Of a DNA stretch of 32,308 nucleotides, positions 7,754-15,082 are shown piece after piece. Under the pieces are notes generated by a model. The model saw only the letters and a list, made by a program, of their open reading frames with translations. It did not search any database and was not told the DNA's origin. Source of the stretch: an uncultured bacterium (lineage in GTDB: Bacteria > Patescibacteriota > Minisyncoccia > Moranbacterales > GWC2-37-73); assembly GCA_903885965.1 (NCBI GenBank), contig CAISKQ010000045.1, forward strand, positions 1 through 32,308, written 5' to 3'. A program made the translations under genes and the position numbers. Positions within the stretch are counted from its first letter, which is position 1. Each line of letters begins with the position of its first letter.

Positions 7754-7782
7754 AAACCGCCATGATTTCGTTGGCGGGTTTG
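7754..7782 (-). terminator. Second minus-strand terminator
   Basis: Read on the minus strand: AAACCCGCCA, loop, TGGCGGTTTTTT. It lies 45 bp beyond the first terminator of the orphan gene and could be a back-up. Confidence 0.5.
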
Positions 7783-7820
7783 GTGGTGGTGGGCTTGAAA
7801 AGAGAAAAATATTTTTGGAT

Positions 7821-7863
7821 AAAAAGAAGAGGGCACAGCAAAATGTTGATGCTATGCCCTCTT
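7821..7863 (-). terminator. Terminator of the orphan minus-strand gene
   Basis: Minus-strand hairpin AAGAGGGCATAGC / GCTGTGCCCTCTT (13-bp stem, one mismatch, 11-nt loop) followed by CTTTTT. It starts 14 bases after the stop codon. Confidence 0.8.
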
Positions 7864-7877
7864 TAGAACAAATGCTC

Positions 7878-8204
7878 TTATGAATTTAGCTTTCCCTGCA
7901 AATATGCGAGATAGTCAAAGCTCGATTTCATAAGCATGTTGGCAATTATCATTCTTGCCATTTCGTCAACCCAGATGAAACCTCCTTCGGCTATCGGGAT
8001 AGTTACTTGCCCTTGGTAAGTGAATAGTGCGGCTATTCTTGGAACATCTTTTTCTTCAGCAATGAGTTCAATGACATTATCCGCAATTGGAGCGGGGTTA
8101 TTCTTTGGATCGTATATATACTTTCCAAATTCATCATTAAACTGAAAAAAAGTACCCGTTATTTTTTTGGTTGCAGGGTTTAATGATTTGACTACGAGGC
8201 TCAT
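7878..8204 (-). CDS. Conserved-looking orphan protein of unknown function (108 aa)
   Basis: Not recognised. Soluble, mixed alpha/beta character, no signal peptide or membrane segment. The N-terminal half is beta-prone and includes ITGTFFQFNDEFGKYIYDP; the C-terminal part holds a helix with WVDEMARMIIANMLM. Evidence that it is a real gene: a perfect AAGGAG Shine-Dalgarno 7 nt before the ATG (unlike most genes here), a strong terminator directly after the stop, even codon use, and no better ORF on the other strand. Its layout (short, minus-strand, own terminator, next to the atp cluster) resembles the orphan at 11621-11863. No function can be assigned. Confidence 0.65.
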   Translation of the reverse strand: MSLVVKSLNPATKKITGTFFQFNDEFGKYIYDPKNNPAPIADNVIELIAEEKDVPRIAALFTYQGQVTIPIAEGGFIWVDEMARMIIANMLMKSSFDYLAYLQGKLNS

Positions 8205-8328
8205 TGATAGCTCCTTATTGATTAACTTTTCGAAAAATAAAAAATAAAACTACATCCATCATCAAACCGACAAGTTCTTTTTCGGCTTAACGCTGGATGC
8301 AATTTTCAAAAACAAGGAGATTTTGTCA

Positions 8329-8403
8329 ATGCGACGACGTTTAAGTGTAGAACATTTCGGACAAAAAGTCAATAGCTGGAACTTAATACCGATTTTTGCT
8401 TGA
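8329..8403 (+). CDS. Possible 24-aa small ORF upstream of the atp promoter
   Basis: ATG at 8329 follows AAGGAG (8314-8319) by 9 nt, rare in this window. The predicted peptide is basic at the N terminus (MRRRLSVEHFGQKV) and ends in a hydrophobic IPIFA. The stop TGA overlaps the -35 box of the presumed atp promoter. It could be a small protein or a coincidence; nothing besides the ribosome-binding site supports it. Confidence 0.25.
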   Translation: MRRRLSVEHFGQKVNSWNLIPIFA

Positions 8404-8428
8404 CGTAAAGCCAATTTCGCGAGATAAT
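8400..8428 (+). promoter_or_regulatory. Probable promoter of the ATP synthase cluster
   Basis: TTGACG (8400-8405), 17-nt spacer, GATAAT (8423-8428). It gives a leader of roughly 90 nt before the atpI-like ATG at 8527, through the ACGAA-repeat stretch. Confidence 0.6.
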
Positions 8429-8526
8429 GGATAAAGTTTAAAGCCGATGCGAAACTACGAATGAAATACGAATCTACGAACAAGGGAGCCAATGCGAATT
8501 TACGAAAGTTTAAAAAATAGTGAATT

Positions 8527-8781
8527 ATGGCTATTGAAAACAAATCAAAAGCCGCGTGGTGGCAACCCGGGGTGGAATTGTTTCTGAAACTGAGTGGTTG
8601 GATTGGTGGCCCGATTATCATTGCGGTCTTCGTGGGAAAATGGTTGGATCGAAAATATCACAGTGAGCCCTGGCTTTTTCTGCTCAGCACCACTGTGGCA
8701 TTTGTAATTTCCATGGGAGCCTTGATTGTTATTGGAAACAAAGAATTTAAGAAAATTGAAAACGATAACAGGAAATCCTAA
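8527..8781 (+). CDS. atpI: AtpI/AtpZ-like ATP synthase accessory membrane protein
   Basis: 84 aa with two predicted membrane helices (about 20-41 and 52-72) joined by the short loop KWLDRKYHSEP. The pattern GGPIIIAVFVGKWLDRK...PW is typical of the small AtpI/AtpZ ('F0F1-ATPase subunit, Ca2+/Mg2+ transporter-like') proteins that precede atpB in many bacteria and assist c-ring assembly or Mg2+ supply. It is the first gene of the atp cluster, 148 bp before atpB. No Shine-Dalgarno; the ATG follows GTGAATT. AtpI versus AtpZ cannot be decided by eye. Confidence 0.75.
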   Translation: MAIENKSKAAWWQPGVELFLKLSGWIGGPIIIAVFVGKWLDRKYHSEPWLFLLSTTVAFVISMGALIVIGNKEFKKIENDNRKS

Positions 8782-8900
8782 ATCTAAATTTCCAATGACT
8801 AATGAAATCTAAAATACAAATGTCAAAAACTAGGATTTAGGATTTAGAATTTTGAACTTTATTGGAAATTGGAAATTAGGATTTAGGATTTAAATCGTAT
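8782..8900. repeat. Family C intergenic repeat (AGGATTTAG / CCAATGACTAA type), copy 1
   Basis: Words AATCTAAATTTCCAATGACTAA and TTGGAAATTGGAAATTAGGATTT form an imperfect inverted repeat, with tandem AGGATTTAG units. A similar block is at 18120-18256. Confidence 0.6.
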
Positions 8901-8929
8901 TTGTATAAATTAGCTTCTTAAATAAGAGA

Positions 8930-9787
8930 ATGTCTACAGAAAATACTAACAACCTAGAAATAAGCCACGAGTCCACTCTTTTCGCCGAACCGATTTTGCA
9001 TGTGGGAAATTTCACCATCACCAATTCGCTCATCATGAGTTGGATCACGGTAGTTATTTTGGTGACTTTTTTTGTGTTGGTTGGCAAAGCTGCTAAGCAG
9101 AAAAAGCGCAAGAAGGCCAAGCATGTTGCACCGACAGGCATTGTGAATTTTTTTGAAATTATTCTTGAGCAAGCTTTGAATATGGCCGACTCTGTCACTG
9201 GTGACCGCAAAAAAACTTTGAAACTCTTTCCAATTGTTTTTGCCTTGTTTCTTTTTATTTTGGTCAGCAATTGGATGGGACTTTTCCCGGGCGTAGGTAC
9301 AATTGGTTTCGTGGAAGCCGGCGAGCATGGAAAAGTTTTTGTGCCACTTTTGCGTGGGGCGACGGCAGATCTCAACACCACCTTGGCCATTGGACTTTTT
9401 GCAGTTGTAATGTCGCATGTTGTTGGCGTGGTCACAGTTGGCGCTTGGAATCATTTCAACAAGTTTATTAACCTAAAAGCGATTTTGGAAATTCCCAAAA
9501 AGATCAAACAAGATCCTATGATTCTCATGATCAACCCAATCAAAATATTCGTGGGACTGATAGAGGTGATTGGGGAAGTTGCCAAGGTGGCATCACTCAG
9601 TCTTCGACTTTTTGGCAATGTTTTTGCGGGAGAAGTTTTAATTGCTTCAATGATGGCACTTTCTGCTTTTATTCTGCCGCTGCCGTTTATGTTTTTGGAA
9701 TTGATCGTGGGAATTGTTCAAGCATTGGTATTTGCGATTTTGACGCTGGCATTTATGAGTATTGCGACGATTGCGGAAGAACATTGA
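8930..9787 (+). CDS. atpB: F-type ATP synthase subunit a
   Basis: 285 aa membrane subunit forming the two proton half-channels against the c-ring. Five or six hydrophobic helices. The essential arginine is R226 within VASLSLRLFGN, the family signature; TADLNTTLAIGL (about 145-156) is the conserved TM segment before it. The first 30 residues are polar and hold the expected HVGNFTITNS sequence. A basic segment at 53-65 (KAAKQKKRKKAKH) lies in the cytoplasmic loop. The start codon follows AAGAG with short spacing. Downstream is a family B repeat, then atpE. Confidence 0.95.
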   Translation: MSTENTNNLEISHESTLFAEPILHVGNFTITNSLIMSWITVVILVTFFVLVGKAAKQKKRKKAKHVAPTGIVNFFEIILEQALNMADSVTGDRKKTLKLFPIVFALFLFILVSNWMGLFPGVGTIGFVEAGEHGKVFVPLLRGATADLNTTLAIGLFAVVMSHVVGVVTVGAWNHFNKFINLKAILEIPKKIKQDPMILMINPIKIFVGLIEVIGEVAKVASLSLRLFGNVFAGEVLIASMMALSAFILPLPFMFLELIVGIVQALVFAILTLAFMSIATIAEEH

Positions 9788-9860
9788 TACATTGTTATAT
9801 TGATACATTGATACATTGCTAAATTTATTAACAATTTAACAATGTAACCATGTGACAATT
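9786..9860. repeat. Family B repeat (ACATTGTTA / TAACAATGT), copy 1
   Basis: Tandem GATACATTG words on the left complement AACAATTTAACAATGTAAC on the right. It starts at the atpB stop codon. Other copies precede atpF, parA and parB. Confidence 0.75.
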
Positions 9861-9911
9861 AATTAATAATTTAGGTATACACTATTCATCCTCCCCACAG
9901 AGAGAGAAAGT

Positions 9912-10150
<239 letters not shown>

Positions 10151-10201
10151 AGTTTCTTCTTGGCATTTCATTTTTAATTATGGGGTGCCAGAATAGAAAC
10201 T
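10151..10201 (+). promoter_or_regulatory. Imperfect hairpin behind atpE
   Basis: AGTTTCT...TCTTGGCA pairs with TGCCAGA..AGAAACT directly after the stop codon, with no long T-run. In many bacteria a hairpin behind atpE stabilises its mRNA; that role is inferred here. Confidence 0.45.
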
Positions 10202-10224
10202 TTATAGTACAAGAAAGTAAAATT

Positions 10225-10308
10225 GTTACATTGTTATATTGCTACATTGTTAGTGTGTTGCAGTATTGCATTTTAACAATGTAACCATGTAACAATATAA
10301 CAGTGTAA
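10225..10308. repeat. Family B repeat, copy 2
   Basis: GTTACATTGTTATATTG on the left and CAATATAACAGTGTAA on the right, with inner ACATTGTTA / TAACAATGT arms. It ends 4 nt before the atpF ATG, so it forms the whole leader of atpF. Confidence 0.8.
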
Positions 10309-10312
10309 AATT

Positions 10313-10804
10313 ATGGAAGAACTTATCAAAACTTTTCACATCGACCTTAAACTTATCATTGCGCAGTTGGTTAACTTCGGCATTGTGCTGTTTGTGCTGA
10401 AGCGCTATGCTTATGGTCCGGTGCTGAAAATGATGCAGGAACGTACGGACAAAATTGAAAAAGGCATGGCGGATGCGGAAAGCGCTGGCAAAAAGATTTT
10501 GGAAATTGCGGAAAAAGAAAAGCAGGTTTTGATTGAGGCGCGCAAGCAAGCTCAGGAAATCGTTACCAAAGCCGAAGAGATTGCCAAGAAAAACAAGGAG
10601 GAAATCATTACCGAAGCGAAGAATCAATCCGAAAAAATTCTGTCAGATTCGGCCAAGAAAATCGAGCAAGAAAAAAATCAGATGATGCAGGAAGTCAAAG
10701 GTCAAATCGCCGAGTTGGTGATTGCCGCGACCGGGAAAGTGATTGGAGAGAAGATGGATGAAGAAAAAGATGCGCAACTCATTAAAAATGCGATTGAAAA
10801 ATAA
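10313..10804 (+). CDS. atpF: F-type ATP synthase subunit b
   Basis: 163 aa peripheral stalk subunit. A single N-terminal membrane helix (about 12-29, LIIAQLVNFGIVLFVLKR) with the usual L..Q..NF pattern is followed by a long charged coiled coil (35-150), then the C-terminal segment AATGKVIGEKMDE that contacts delta. Length is normal for the family. No Shine-Dalgarno; the start lies directly behind a family B repeat. Between it and atpH lies an 87-bp family A element. Confidence 0.94.
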   Translation: MEELIKTFHIDLKLIIAQLVNFGIVLFVLKRYAYGPVLKMMQERTDKIEKGMADAESAGKKILEIAEKEKQVLIEARKQAQEIVTKAEEIAKKNKEEIITEAKNQSEKILSDSAKKIEQEKNQMMQEVKGQIAELVIAATGKVIGEKMDEEKDAQLIKNAIEK

Positions 10805-10831
10805 TTTTATATGTCGCCTCGAATTTAAATG

Positions 10832-10918
10832 TGTCATCCTGAACTTGTTTCAGGATCTCGCACGCAGCAAATTAACTGAAATAAAGAAAGCAGATTCTGA
10901 AACAAGTTCAGAATGACA
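10832..10918. repeat. Family A 87-bp MITE-like element, copy 1
   Basis: Terminal inverted repeats TGTCATCCTGAACTTGTTTC and CTGAAACAAGTTCAGAATGACA around an asymmetric core with AAAGAAAG. Five same-orientation copies occur in the atp cluster, four of them 87 bp. Confidence 0.88.
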
Positions 10919-10924
10919 GAACTT

Positions 10925-11326
10925 ATGAAAATTTCAACCCTACAATATGCCAGCACACTTTTTGATCTTACAGAGAATAAATCTCAAGAAGAAGTTTTGG
11001 ATGTGGTTTCAAAATTTGCCGAGCAGCTCAAAAAAGATGGGCAACTCAAAAACGCTGACAAGATTATGGAAAAATTTTCTGATTTGTATAATAGTAAAAA
11101 TGGAATAGTTGTGACAGAAGTCTGCGTTCGCAGAGATGTGTCACAAGATGTTTTGAAAGAAATCGAAGATTTTGTGCAAAGAAAATATGGTGCGAAAAAG
11201 GTTGAACTGAAAATTGTGACGGATGAAAACATTAAAGGCGGCATTGTGATCAGAGTCGGAGACGAAGTTATGGATGCGAGTGTGGGAGGACAGTTGGAGA
11301 AGTTGAGAAAGGTTTTAGTAAAATAA
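10925..11326 (+). CDS. atpH: F-type ATP synthase subunit delta, short form
   Basis: About 133 aa, against roughly 175-180 typical. It caps F1 and joins it to the b stalk. The N-terminal helical part (starting MKISTLQYASTLFDL) is shortened, while the C-terminal beta domain is well kept: VTEVCVRRDVSQ, IVTDENIKGGIVIRVGDEVMDASVGGQLEKLRK. The track start at 10913 is formed by the last bases of a family A repeat (ATGACA), so I prefer ATG 10925. The shortening therefore may be genuine, or the 5' end may have been replaced by the repeat. Confidence 0.87.
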   Translation: MKISTLQYASTLFDLTENKSQEEVLDVVSKFAEQLKKDGQLKNADKIMEKFSDLYNSKNGIVVTEVCVRRDVSQDVLKEIEDFVQRKYGAKKVELKIVTDENIKGGIVIRVGDEVMDASVGGQLEKLRKVLVK

Positions 11327-11562
11327 TCAGAACCACTGATTATCACCTGATTTTTATGATTACACTAAGATAAAAAAGAAAATATGTCATGCTGTCATGC
11401 TGAACTTGTTTCAGCATCTCTATTGCAGGCAGTATTATGAGACAAAGAAAGTAGATTCTGAAACAAGTTCAGAATGACACAAGAGAGAAATTCAAATACG
11501 CAATTCAGCTTTCAATTTGAAAAAATTAAATGCTGATAGCAGATTTGAAAAAATGGGTGGAT
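11327..11562. other. Spacer after atpH with family A element
   Basis: Holds a TCAGAACCACTGATTATCACCTGA stretch with small inverted repeats, the second 87-bp family A element (11393-11479), and A-rich sequence. No gene seen. Confidence 0.5.
11393..11479. repeat. Family A 87-bp MITE-like element, copy 2
   Basis: TGTCATGCTGAACTTGTTTC to AGTTCAGAATGACA with the core ...GAGACAAAGAAAGTAGA. It has a partial extra TGTCATGC just before it (11385-11392). Confidence 0.88.
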
Positions 11563-11603
11563 AAAAAAACATCCAACTATTCCCCAAAAGGATAATTGGA
11601 TGT
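11563..11603 (-). terminator. Terminator of minus-strand orphan in the atp cluster
   Basis: Minus-strand hairpin ACATCCAATTATCC / GGAATAGTTGGATGT followed by TTTTTTT. It begins 17 bases after the stop codon at 11621. Confidence 0.8.
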
Positions 11604-11620
11604 AATGCATGTCGTTTAGG

Positions 11621-11863
11621 CTATGCATTAATGCGAATCACATCTTCATTAGATATTTTACCTAATGGGACTCTAGTTCCAAGGGTACCAGATTTGACAG
11701 TTTGAATTGCAATTAAAGGATAGTCGTCTGCCGAGACTCTTTCAAAAGATTCTTTAACCCAGAGCATTCGATAAAGAGGTGCTGGTTCCTTTTGTTTGAC
11801 GTCTTTAGTAAAGATAAAAAAATCACCATGTTGTAACTCTTGTATTTTGACATTGTTTTCCAT
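11621..11863 (-). CDS. Orphan protein of unknown function inside the atp cluster (80 aa)
   Basis: Not recognised. 80 aa, soluble, beta-rich: it begins MENNVKIQELQHGDFFIF and ends in a segment with VKSGTLGTRVPLGKISNEDVIRI. It has its own transcription unit: a consensus promoter (TTGACA-N17-TACAAT, 11928-11956 minus strand) and a strong terminator. The ribosome-binding site is unclear (GGGGG 6-10 nt before the ATG). It runs against the atp genes, between atpH and atpA, so transcription is antisense to any full-length atp read-through RNA. The small-beta-domain look (LQHGDFFIF.., ..G..V.I) loosely recalls a post-translational regulator or translation-type fold, but this is only an impression. 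Confidence 0.6.
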   Translation of the reverse strand: MENNVKIQELQHGDFFIFTKDVKQKEPAPLYRMLWVKESFERVSADDYPLIAIQTVKSGTLGTRVPLGKISNEDVIRINA

Positions 11864-11927
11864 AGTGGCCCCCGTTCGTTGTCAAGGTTGATGTTTACTG
11901 AAATTCGTTGATTTTTACTAACTTTAA

Positions 11928-11956
11928 ATTGTACTCCCAAAACCCAATTTTGTCAA
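11928..11956 (-). promoter_or_regulatory. Minus-strand promoter of the orphan gene in the atp cluster
   Basis: On the minus strand: TTGACA (11956-11951), 17-nt spacer, TACAAT (11933-11928). Among the best sigma70 matches in the window; it predicts a leader of about 55-60 nt. Confidence 0.72.
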
Positions 11957-12077
11957 GCACCCACCCGAAGTGGAATATCGTAGCGGAGAGGATATCGAAA
12001 TTCTTGCTCTGTTCATGGCCCAGGAAAGCCACGGATGGAGGAGGAGGTTCGAAAAAAATTGTCACAATAAAAAAATA

Positions 12078-12164
12078 TTTCATGCTGAACTTGTTTCAGC
12101 ATCTCGGTTACGAGCAGTGTTGTGAGACAAAGAAAGTAGATTCTGAAATAAATTCAGAATGACA
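12078..12164. repeat. Family A 87-bp MITE-like element, copy 3
   Basis: CATGCTGAACTTGTTTCAG to AAATTCAGAATGACA, slightly degraded at the left tip (TTTCATG). It is followed by an 85-bp stretch shared with the copy before atpD. Confidence 0.85.
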
Positions 12165-12249
12165 AGCTCCCATTTATAGATTTGTAGCAGATTTGTATAT
12201 TTGTGGGGATAATTAGTATATTTGTAAAGGATTAGTAATTTAGTGGGGA
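12165..12249 (+). repeat. Direct repeat upstream of atpA (partner before atpD)
   Basis: An 85-bp sequence (AGCTCCCATTTATAGATT... to ...TAGTGGGGA) matches 15473-15556 with only a few differences. Together with the adjoining family A element the duplicated block is about 172 bp, 38 bp before atpA and 64 bp before atpD. Confidence 0.88.
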
Positions 12250-12287
12250 ATAAAAGAAATAAATTTAACTAAACTTAAATAAACATT

Positions 12288-13835
12288 ATGAATAAAGATT
12301 TTATCGTCGAGCAATTGAAAAAACAAATTGAAGGTTTCAAGAATGAAGTGTCAACTGAAAAAGTTGGCAAGGTGATTGAGGTGGGAGATGGGATTGCCAG
12401 AATTTCTGGACTGTCCGATTTGATGGCCAGCGAAATGGTTGAATTTCAAACATCACAGAAAAACACAGAAGGCGACGGAACGACACAGAAAAACGGAAGC
12501 GTTTTTGGGGTTGCACTTAATTTGGAGGAGGATAGAATCGGAGCGATGATCCTTGGCGACTATACAGGAATCAAGGAAAGCGATGAAGTGCGGGCCACCG
12601 GCAAAGTTTTGTCGATTCCGGTTTCAGACAAAATGATTGGCCGTGTGATTAATCCTTTGGGAATTCCAGTCGATGGCAAAGGTGACATTTTGGCTGAGAA
12701 ATTTTATCCTGTCGAAAAAATTGCGCCAGGTGTGATCACACGAAAATCAGTGCATCAACCAGTGCAAACTGGCATTAAAGCGATTGACGCGATGATTCCG
12801 ATTGGACGCGGACAGCGTGAACTGATTATTGGTGACCGCCAAACTGGCAAGACTGCCATTGCGGTGGACACTATCATCAACCAAAAAGGTCAGAACATGA
12901 AATGCATCTATGTTGCGATTGGTCAAAAGGAAAGCAAGATTGCTCGCATCGTGGGCGAACTTGAAAAGAAAGGCGCCATGGAATACACCACCATCATTGT
13001 GGCTGGAGCCTCAGACAGTGCGGCACTTTCTTTTATTGCCCCATATTCAGGTTGCGCTTTGGGAGAATATTTCATGGACAAAGGAGAAGATGTGTTGGTG
13101 GTTTTTGATGACCTTTCTCGTCATGCTTGGGCTTATCGTCAGGTCTCTTTGATTTTAAAACGACCACCAGGACGTGAAGCTTATCCTGGGGATGTTTTCT
13201 ATTTACATTCTCGACTATTGGAAAGAAGTGCTAAACTCAATGAAGATTTCGGCGGCGGCTCAATGACGGCTTTGCCGATTATTGAAACTCAGGCTGGCGA
13301 CGTTTCAGCCTACATTCCAACTAACGTGATTTCCATCACTGATGGCCAAATCTTTTTGGAATCAGATTTGTTCTACAAAGGCATTCGTCCAGCGGTGAAC
13401 GTGGGACTTTCCGTTTCTCGCGTGGGGGGCTCAGCGCAAATTAAAGCGATGAAAAAAGTGGCTGGCAAAATTCGTTTGGAATTGGCGCAGTTTCGTGAGC
13501 TTGAAGCCTTTGCCCAATTCGGCTCAGACCTGGATGAAAAAACTCGCGCTCAAATCGAACGTGGAAGAAGATCAGTGGAAATTCTCAAACAAGGACAATA
13601 CCAGCCAATGGCAGTTGAGCATCAAGTTGCGATTTTGTATGCTTTGACTAATGGCTATGTGGACGACGTGGAAGTTTCCGAGGTTCGCAATTGGGAAAAA
13701 GATTTTCACAAATATCTCGATTCATCCGCCAAAGAAGTTGTCACTCTGATTGCCGAAAAGAAAGAATTGTCAGATGAAGTGGTGGCAGCGTTGGAGAAAG
13801 CAATTCTTGATTATAAAGATATCTATGCTAAATAA
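12288..13835 (+). CDS. atpA: F-type ATP synthase subunit alpha
   Basis: 515 aa regulatory nucleotide-binding subunit of F1. Beta-barrel at 25-100, Walker [15 protein letters not shown] near 184-197, [11 protein letters not shown] (about 282-292) and the usual C-terminal helical bundle. One abnormal stretch: after MASEMVEF the family normally runs straight into [13 protein letters not shown], but here about 18 residues ([17 protein letters not shown]) intervene. These are encoded by CACAGAA-rich repeat sequence (12447-12500), like that flanking the GxxExxY gene. The insertion falls in a loop of the N-terminal barrel. No Shine-Dalgarno. Confidence 0.97.
   Translation: MNKDFIVEQLKKQIEGFKNEVSTEKVGKVIEVGDGIARISGLSDLMASEMVEFQTSQKNTEGDGTTQKNGSVFGVALNLEEDRIGAMILGDYTGIKESDEVRATGKVLSIPVSDKMIGRVINPLGIPVDGKGDILAEKFYPVEKIAPGVITRKSVHQPVQTGIKAIDAMIPIGRGQRELIIGDRQTGKTAIAVDTIINQKGQNMKCIYVAIGQKESKIARIVGELEKKGAMEYTTIIVAGASDSAALSFIAPYSGCALGEYFMDKGEDVLVVFDDLSRHAWAYRQVSLILKRPPGREAYPGDVFYLHSRLLERSAKLNEDFGGGSMTALPIIETQAGDVSAYIPTNVISITDGQIFLESDLFYKGIRPAVNVGLSVSRVGGSAQIKAMKKVAGKIRLELAQFRELEAFAQFGSDLDEKTRAQIERGRRSVEILKQGQYQPMAVEHQVAILYALTNGYVDDVEVSEVRNWEKDFHKYLDSSAKEVVTLIAEKKELSDEVVAALEKAILDYKDIYAK
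12447..12500. repeat. CACAGAA-type repeat inserted in frame in atpA
   Basis: Three CACAGAA units (two CACAGAAAAAC) within 54 bp, coding for residues absent from usual alpha subunits. Same word family as 15951-16007 (atpD) and the flanks of the GxxExxY gene. Confidence 0.65.
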
Positions 13836-13861
13836 GTTTGTTTTGTTTGCTTAAGGTAATC

Positions 13862-13970
13862 TCAAACTGATGAACGCGGATGATTGACGGATAAACACTA
13901 ATCACGGATGATTCTTAATAATAAATCCGTGATCCGTGAAAATCAGTAATAAATTCGTGTAAATCTGTAA
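13862..13970. repeat. ATCACGGAT / ATCCGTGAT palindromic repeat before atpG
   Basis: ATCACGGAT (13901-13909) and ATCCGTGAT (13925-13933) form a hairpin, flanked by further GCGGATGA, GACGGAT, ATCCGTGAA and TTCGTGTAAATCTGT words. It fills the whole atpA-atpG gap. Confidence 0.7.
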
Positions 13971-13976
13971 ATATAT

Positions 13977-14969
13977 ATGGCCTCCTCTCTAGACATCAAA
14001 CGTAGAATCAGATCGATAAATTCCACCAAAAAAATCACCAAAGCAATGGAGATGGTTTCGGCTGCCAAAATGCGCCGAGCTGTTTCGAGTGTGCTAGCAA
14101 TCAGGCCCTATGCTCATGCAGCGTGGAGCGTGCTGACAAATTTGTCCAAAGCCTTCGAAGAATTTTCAGGGCATGGTTTTTTGGAAATTCGGCCCGTGAA
14201 AAACGTGTTGATGATTGTGGTGACTTCAAACCGCGGACTTTGCGGATCATTTAACACTCAAATTGCCAAAAAAATCAGAGAAGAAATTGCTAACCCGGAA
14301 AAATTAACAATTAATAGGATCGGTGTAAGGAAAATCGAATCCTTGGGGACTAAATCCCCAATTGGGGACTTAGTCCCCAAGGATTCTCGCGACCTAAAAA
14401 TCGATTTTATTACGATTGGGAAAAAAGGTGAGGCGATGGTGAGAAAATTAAACAAAGAAATTATTGCTACCTTTCCGGACGGGGCTGATTTTTCAGTTGC
14501 CAATGACATCAAGCCTCTTTCAAAAATTGTGATGGATGCGTATTTGGCCAAAAAATATGACAAAGTTGTGGTGATTTATACTGACTATGTCAGCGCCGTG
14601 ACGCAGCAAACTCGGATTCGTCAAATTTTGCCGATTTCGAAAATCGACATTGAAAAACAAATTGCCGAAATGGATGTGGTGGCCAAAGAATATGGACTCG
14701 TCGAACCAAAAGTGGAATATAAGATTGAGCCAAGTCCGCAGGAAGTTTTGGAATTCATTTTTCCGCGTCTGATTGAGATGCAACTTTTCCATGGCGTGTT
14801 GGAATCAGCTGCTTCTGAACACAGCGCTCGCATGGTGGCCATGAAAAGCGCCACTGATGCTGCCGGCGAAATGTCCGAAGATTTGACGTTGGCATACAAT
14901 CAAATCAGACAAGGAAAGATCACACAAGAAATTGCTGAGATTAGTGCGGGACGGGCAGCGTTGGAATAA
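13977..14969 (+). CDS. atpG: F-type ATP synthase subunit gamma with palindrome-derived insertion
   Basis: 330 aa, against about 285-295 typical; the central rotor shaft. N-terminal helix MASSLDIKRRIRSINSTKKITKAMEMVSAAKMRR, conserved SNRGLCGSFN (about 83-92), and the C-terminal helix ending GKITQEIAEISAGRAALE are all present. Between KKIREEI and the strand LKIDFITIGKKG lies an insertion that includes ESLGTKSPIGDLVPKDS. It is coded by the second family P palindrome in the same frame as in tatD. The position is the surface Rossmann-like domain, a loop tolerant of length change. Confidence 0.95.
   Translation: MASSLDIKRRIRSINSTKKITKAMEMVSAAKMRRAVSSVLAIRPYAHAAWSVLTNLSKAFEEFSGHGFLEIRPVKNVLMIVVTSNRGLCGSFNTQIAKKIREEIANPEKLTINRIGVRKIESLGTKSPIGDLVPKDSRDLKIDFITIGKKGEAMVRKLNKEIIATFPDGADFSVANDIKPLSKIVMDAYLAKKYDKVVVIYTDYVSAVTQQTRIRQILPISKIDIEKQIAEMDVVAKEYGLVEPKVEYKIEPSPQEVLEFIFPRLIEMQLFHGVLESAASEHSARMVAMKSATDAAGEMSEDLTLAYNQIRQGKITQEIAEISAGRAALE
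14337..14386. repeat. Family P palindromic element, copy 2 (in frame in atpG)
   Basis: Inverted repeat with 24-bp arms around a 2-bp centre (AT) and one G/T-type mismatch. The 40-bp core matches the tatD copy, but the outer arm bases differ while staying complementary (GAATCC/GGATTC versus GAAAAC/GTTTTC). Confidence 0.93.
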
Positions 14970-14977
14970 AATAAGGA

Positions 14978-15071
14978 TGTCATCCTGAATTTATTTCAGG
15001 AATCTTGGTTACTGGTAGTATTTTGTGAGGCTAAGGAATCAGATGCTGAAACAAGTTCAGCAAGCATGACA
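14978..15071. repeat. Family A MITE-like element, copy 4 (94 bp)
   Basis: TGTCATCCTGAATTTATTTC to AAGTTCAGCAAGCATGACA; diverged and 7 bp longer than the other copies. It ends 12 bp before the GIY-YIG gene. Confidence 0.83.
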
Positions 15072-15082
15072 AGAAAAAAAAT

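Larger units (their letters stand above)
7170..7877. other. Gene-poor structured region between tatD and the orphan minus-strand gene
   Basis: About 700 bp with no gene I can support. Contents in order: a weak terminator-like hairpin (7183-7220); an imperfect inverted repeat pairing AAAGAAGGGC-AAGAG near 7230 with CTCTTGCCCTTCTTT near 7300; a two-hairpin element at 7319-7382; an 18-bp perfect hairpin with TTCG loop at 7490-7529; two ACTAYATATGGTAG words (near 7602 and 7680); and two minus-strand terminators. The track ORFs 7255-7656 and 7644-7883 are T-rich, low-complexity translations crossing these hairpins. Confidence 0.55.
8205..8526. other. Divergent intergenic region upstream of the atp cluster
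   Basis: 322 bp containing the leader of the minus-strand orphan, a possible 24-codon ORF with Shine-Dalgarno (8329-8403), the probable atp promoter (8400-8428), and an ACGAA-rich repetitive stretch (8447-8510: CGAAACTACGAATG, TACGAATCTACGAAC, GCGAATTTACGAAAG) leading to atpI. The track ORF 8262-8621 on the minus strand overlaps atpI and is not supported. Confidence 0.55.
11864..12287. other. 424-bp spacer between the orphan gene and atpA
   Basis: Contains the minus-strand promoter of the orphan (11928-11956), about 90 bp of higher-GC sequence of unknown origin (11960-12050, CACCCACCCGAAG... GGAGGAGGAGG), a family A element (12078-12164) and an 85-bp stretch directly duplicated before atpD. 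The track ORF 11908-12162 reads through the repeat and is not supported. Confidence 0.55.

Noticed and set aside
7644-7883. 79-aa ORF on plus
   Set aside because: Overlaps two minus-strand terminators and the end of the orphan gene; composition is basic and repetitive with no domain.
8262-8621. 119-aa minus-strand ORF
   Set aside because: Overlaps the atpI coding region and the atp promoter; a shadow ORF without support.
10913-10924. Upstream ATG as atpH start
   Set aside because: These codons are the end of an 87-bp repeat; the family-like N terminus begins at 10925.
11908-12162. 84-aa ORF upstream of atpA
   Set aside because: Its second half is the translation of a family A repeat and the first half has no domain or start signal.
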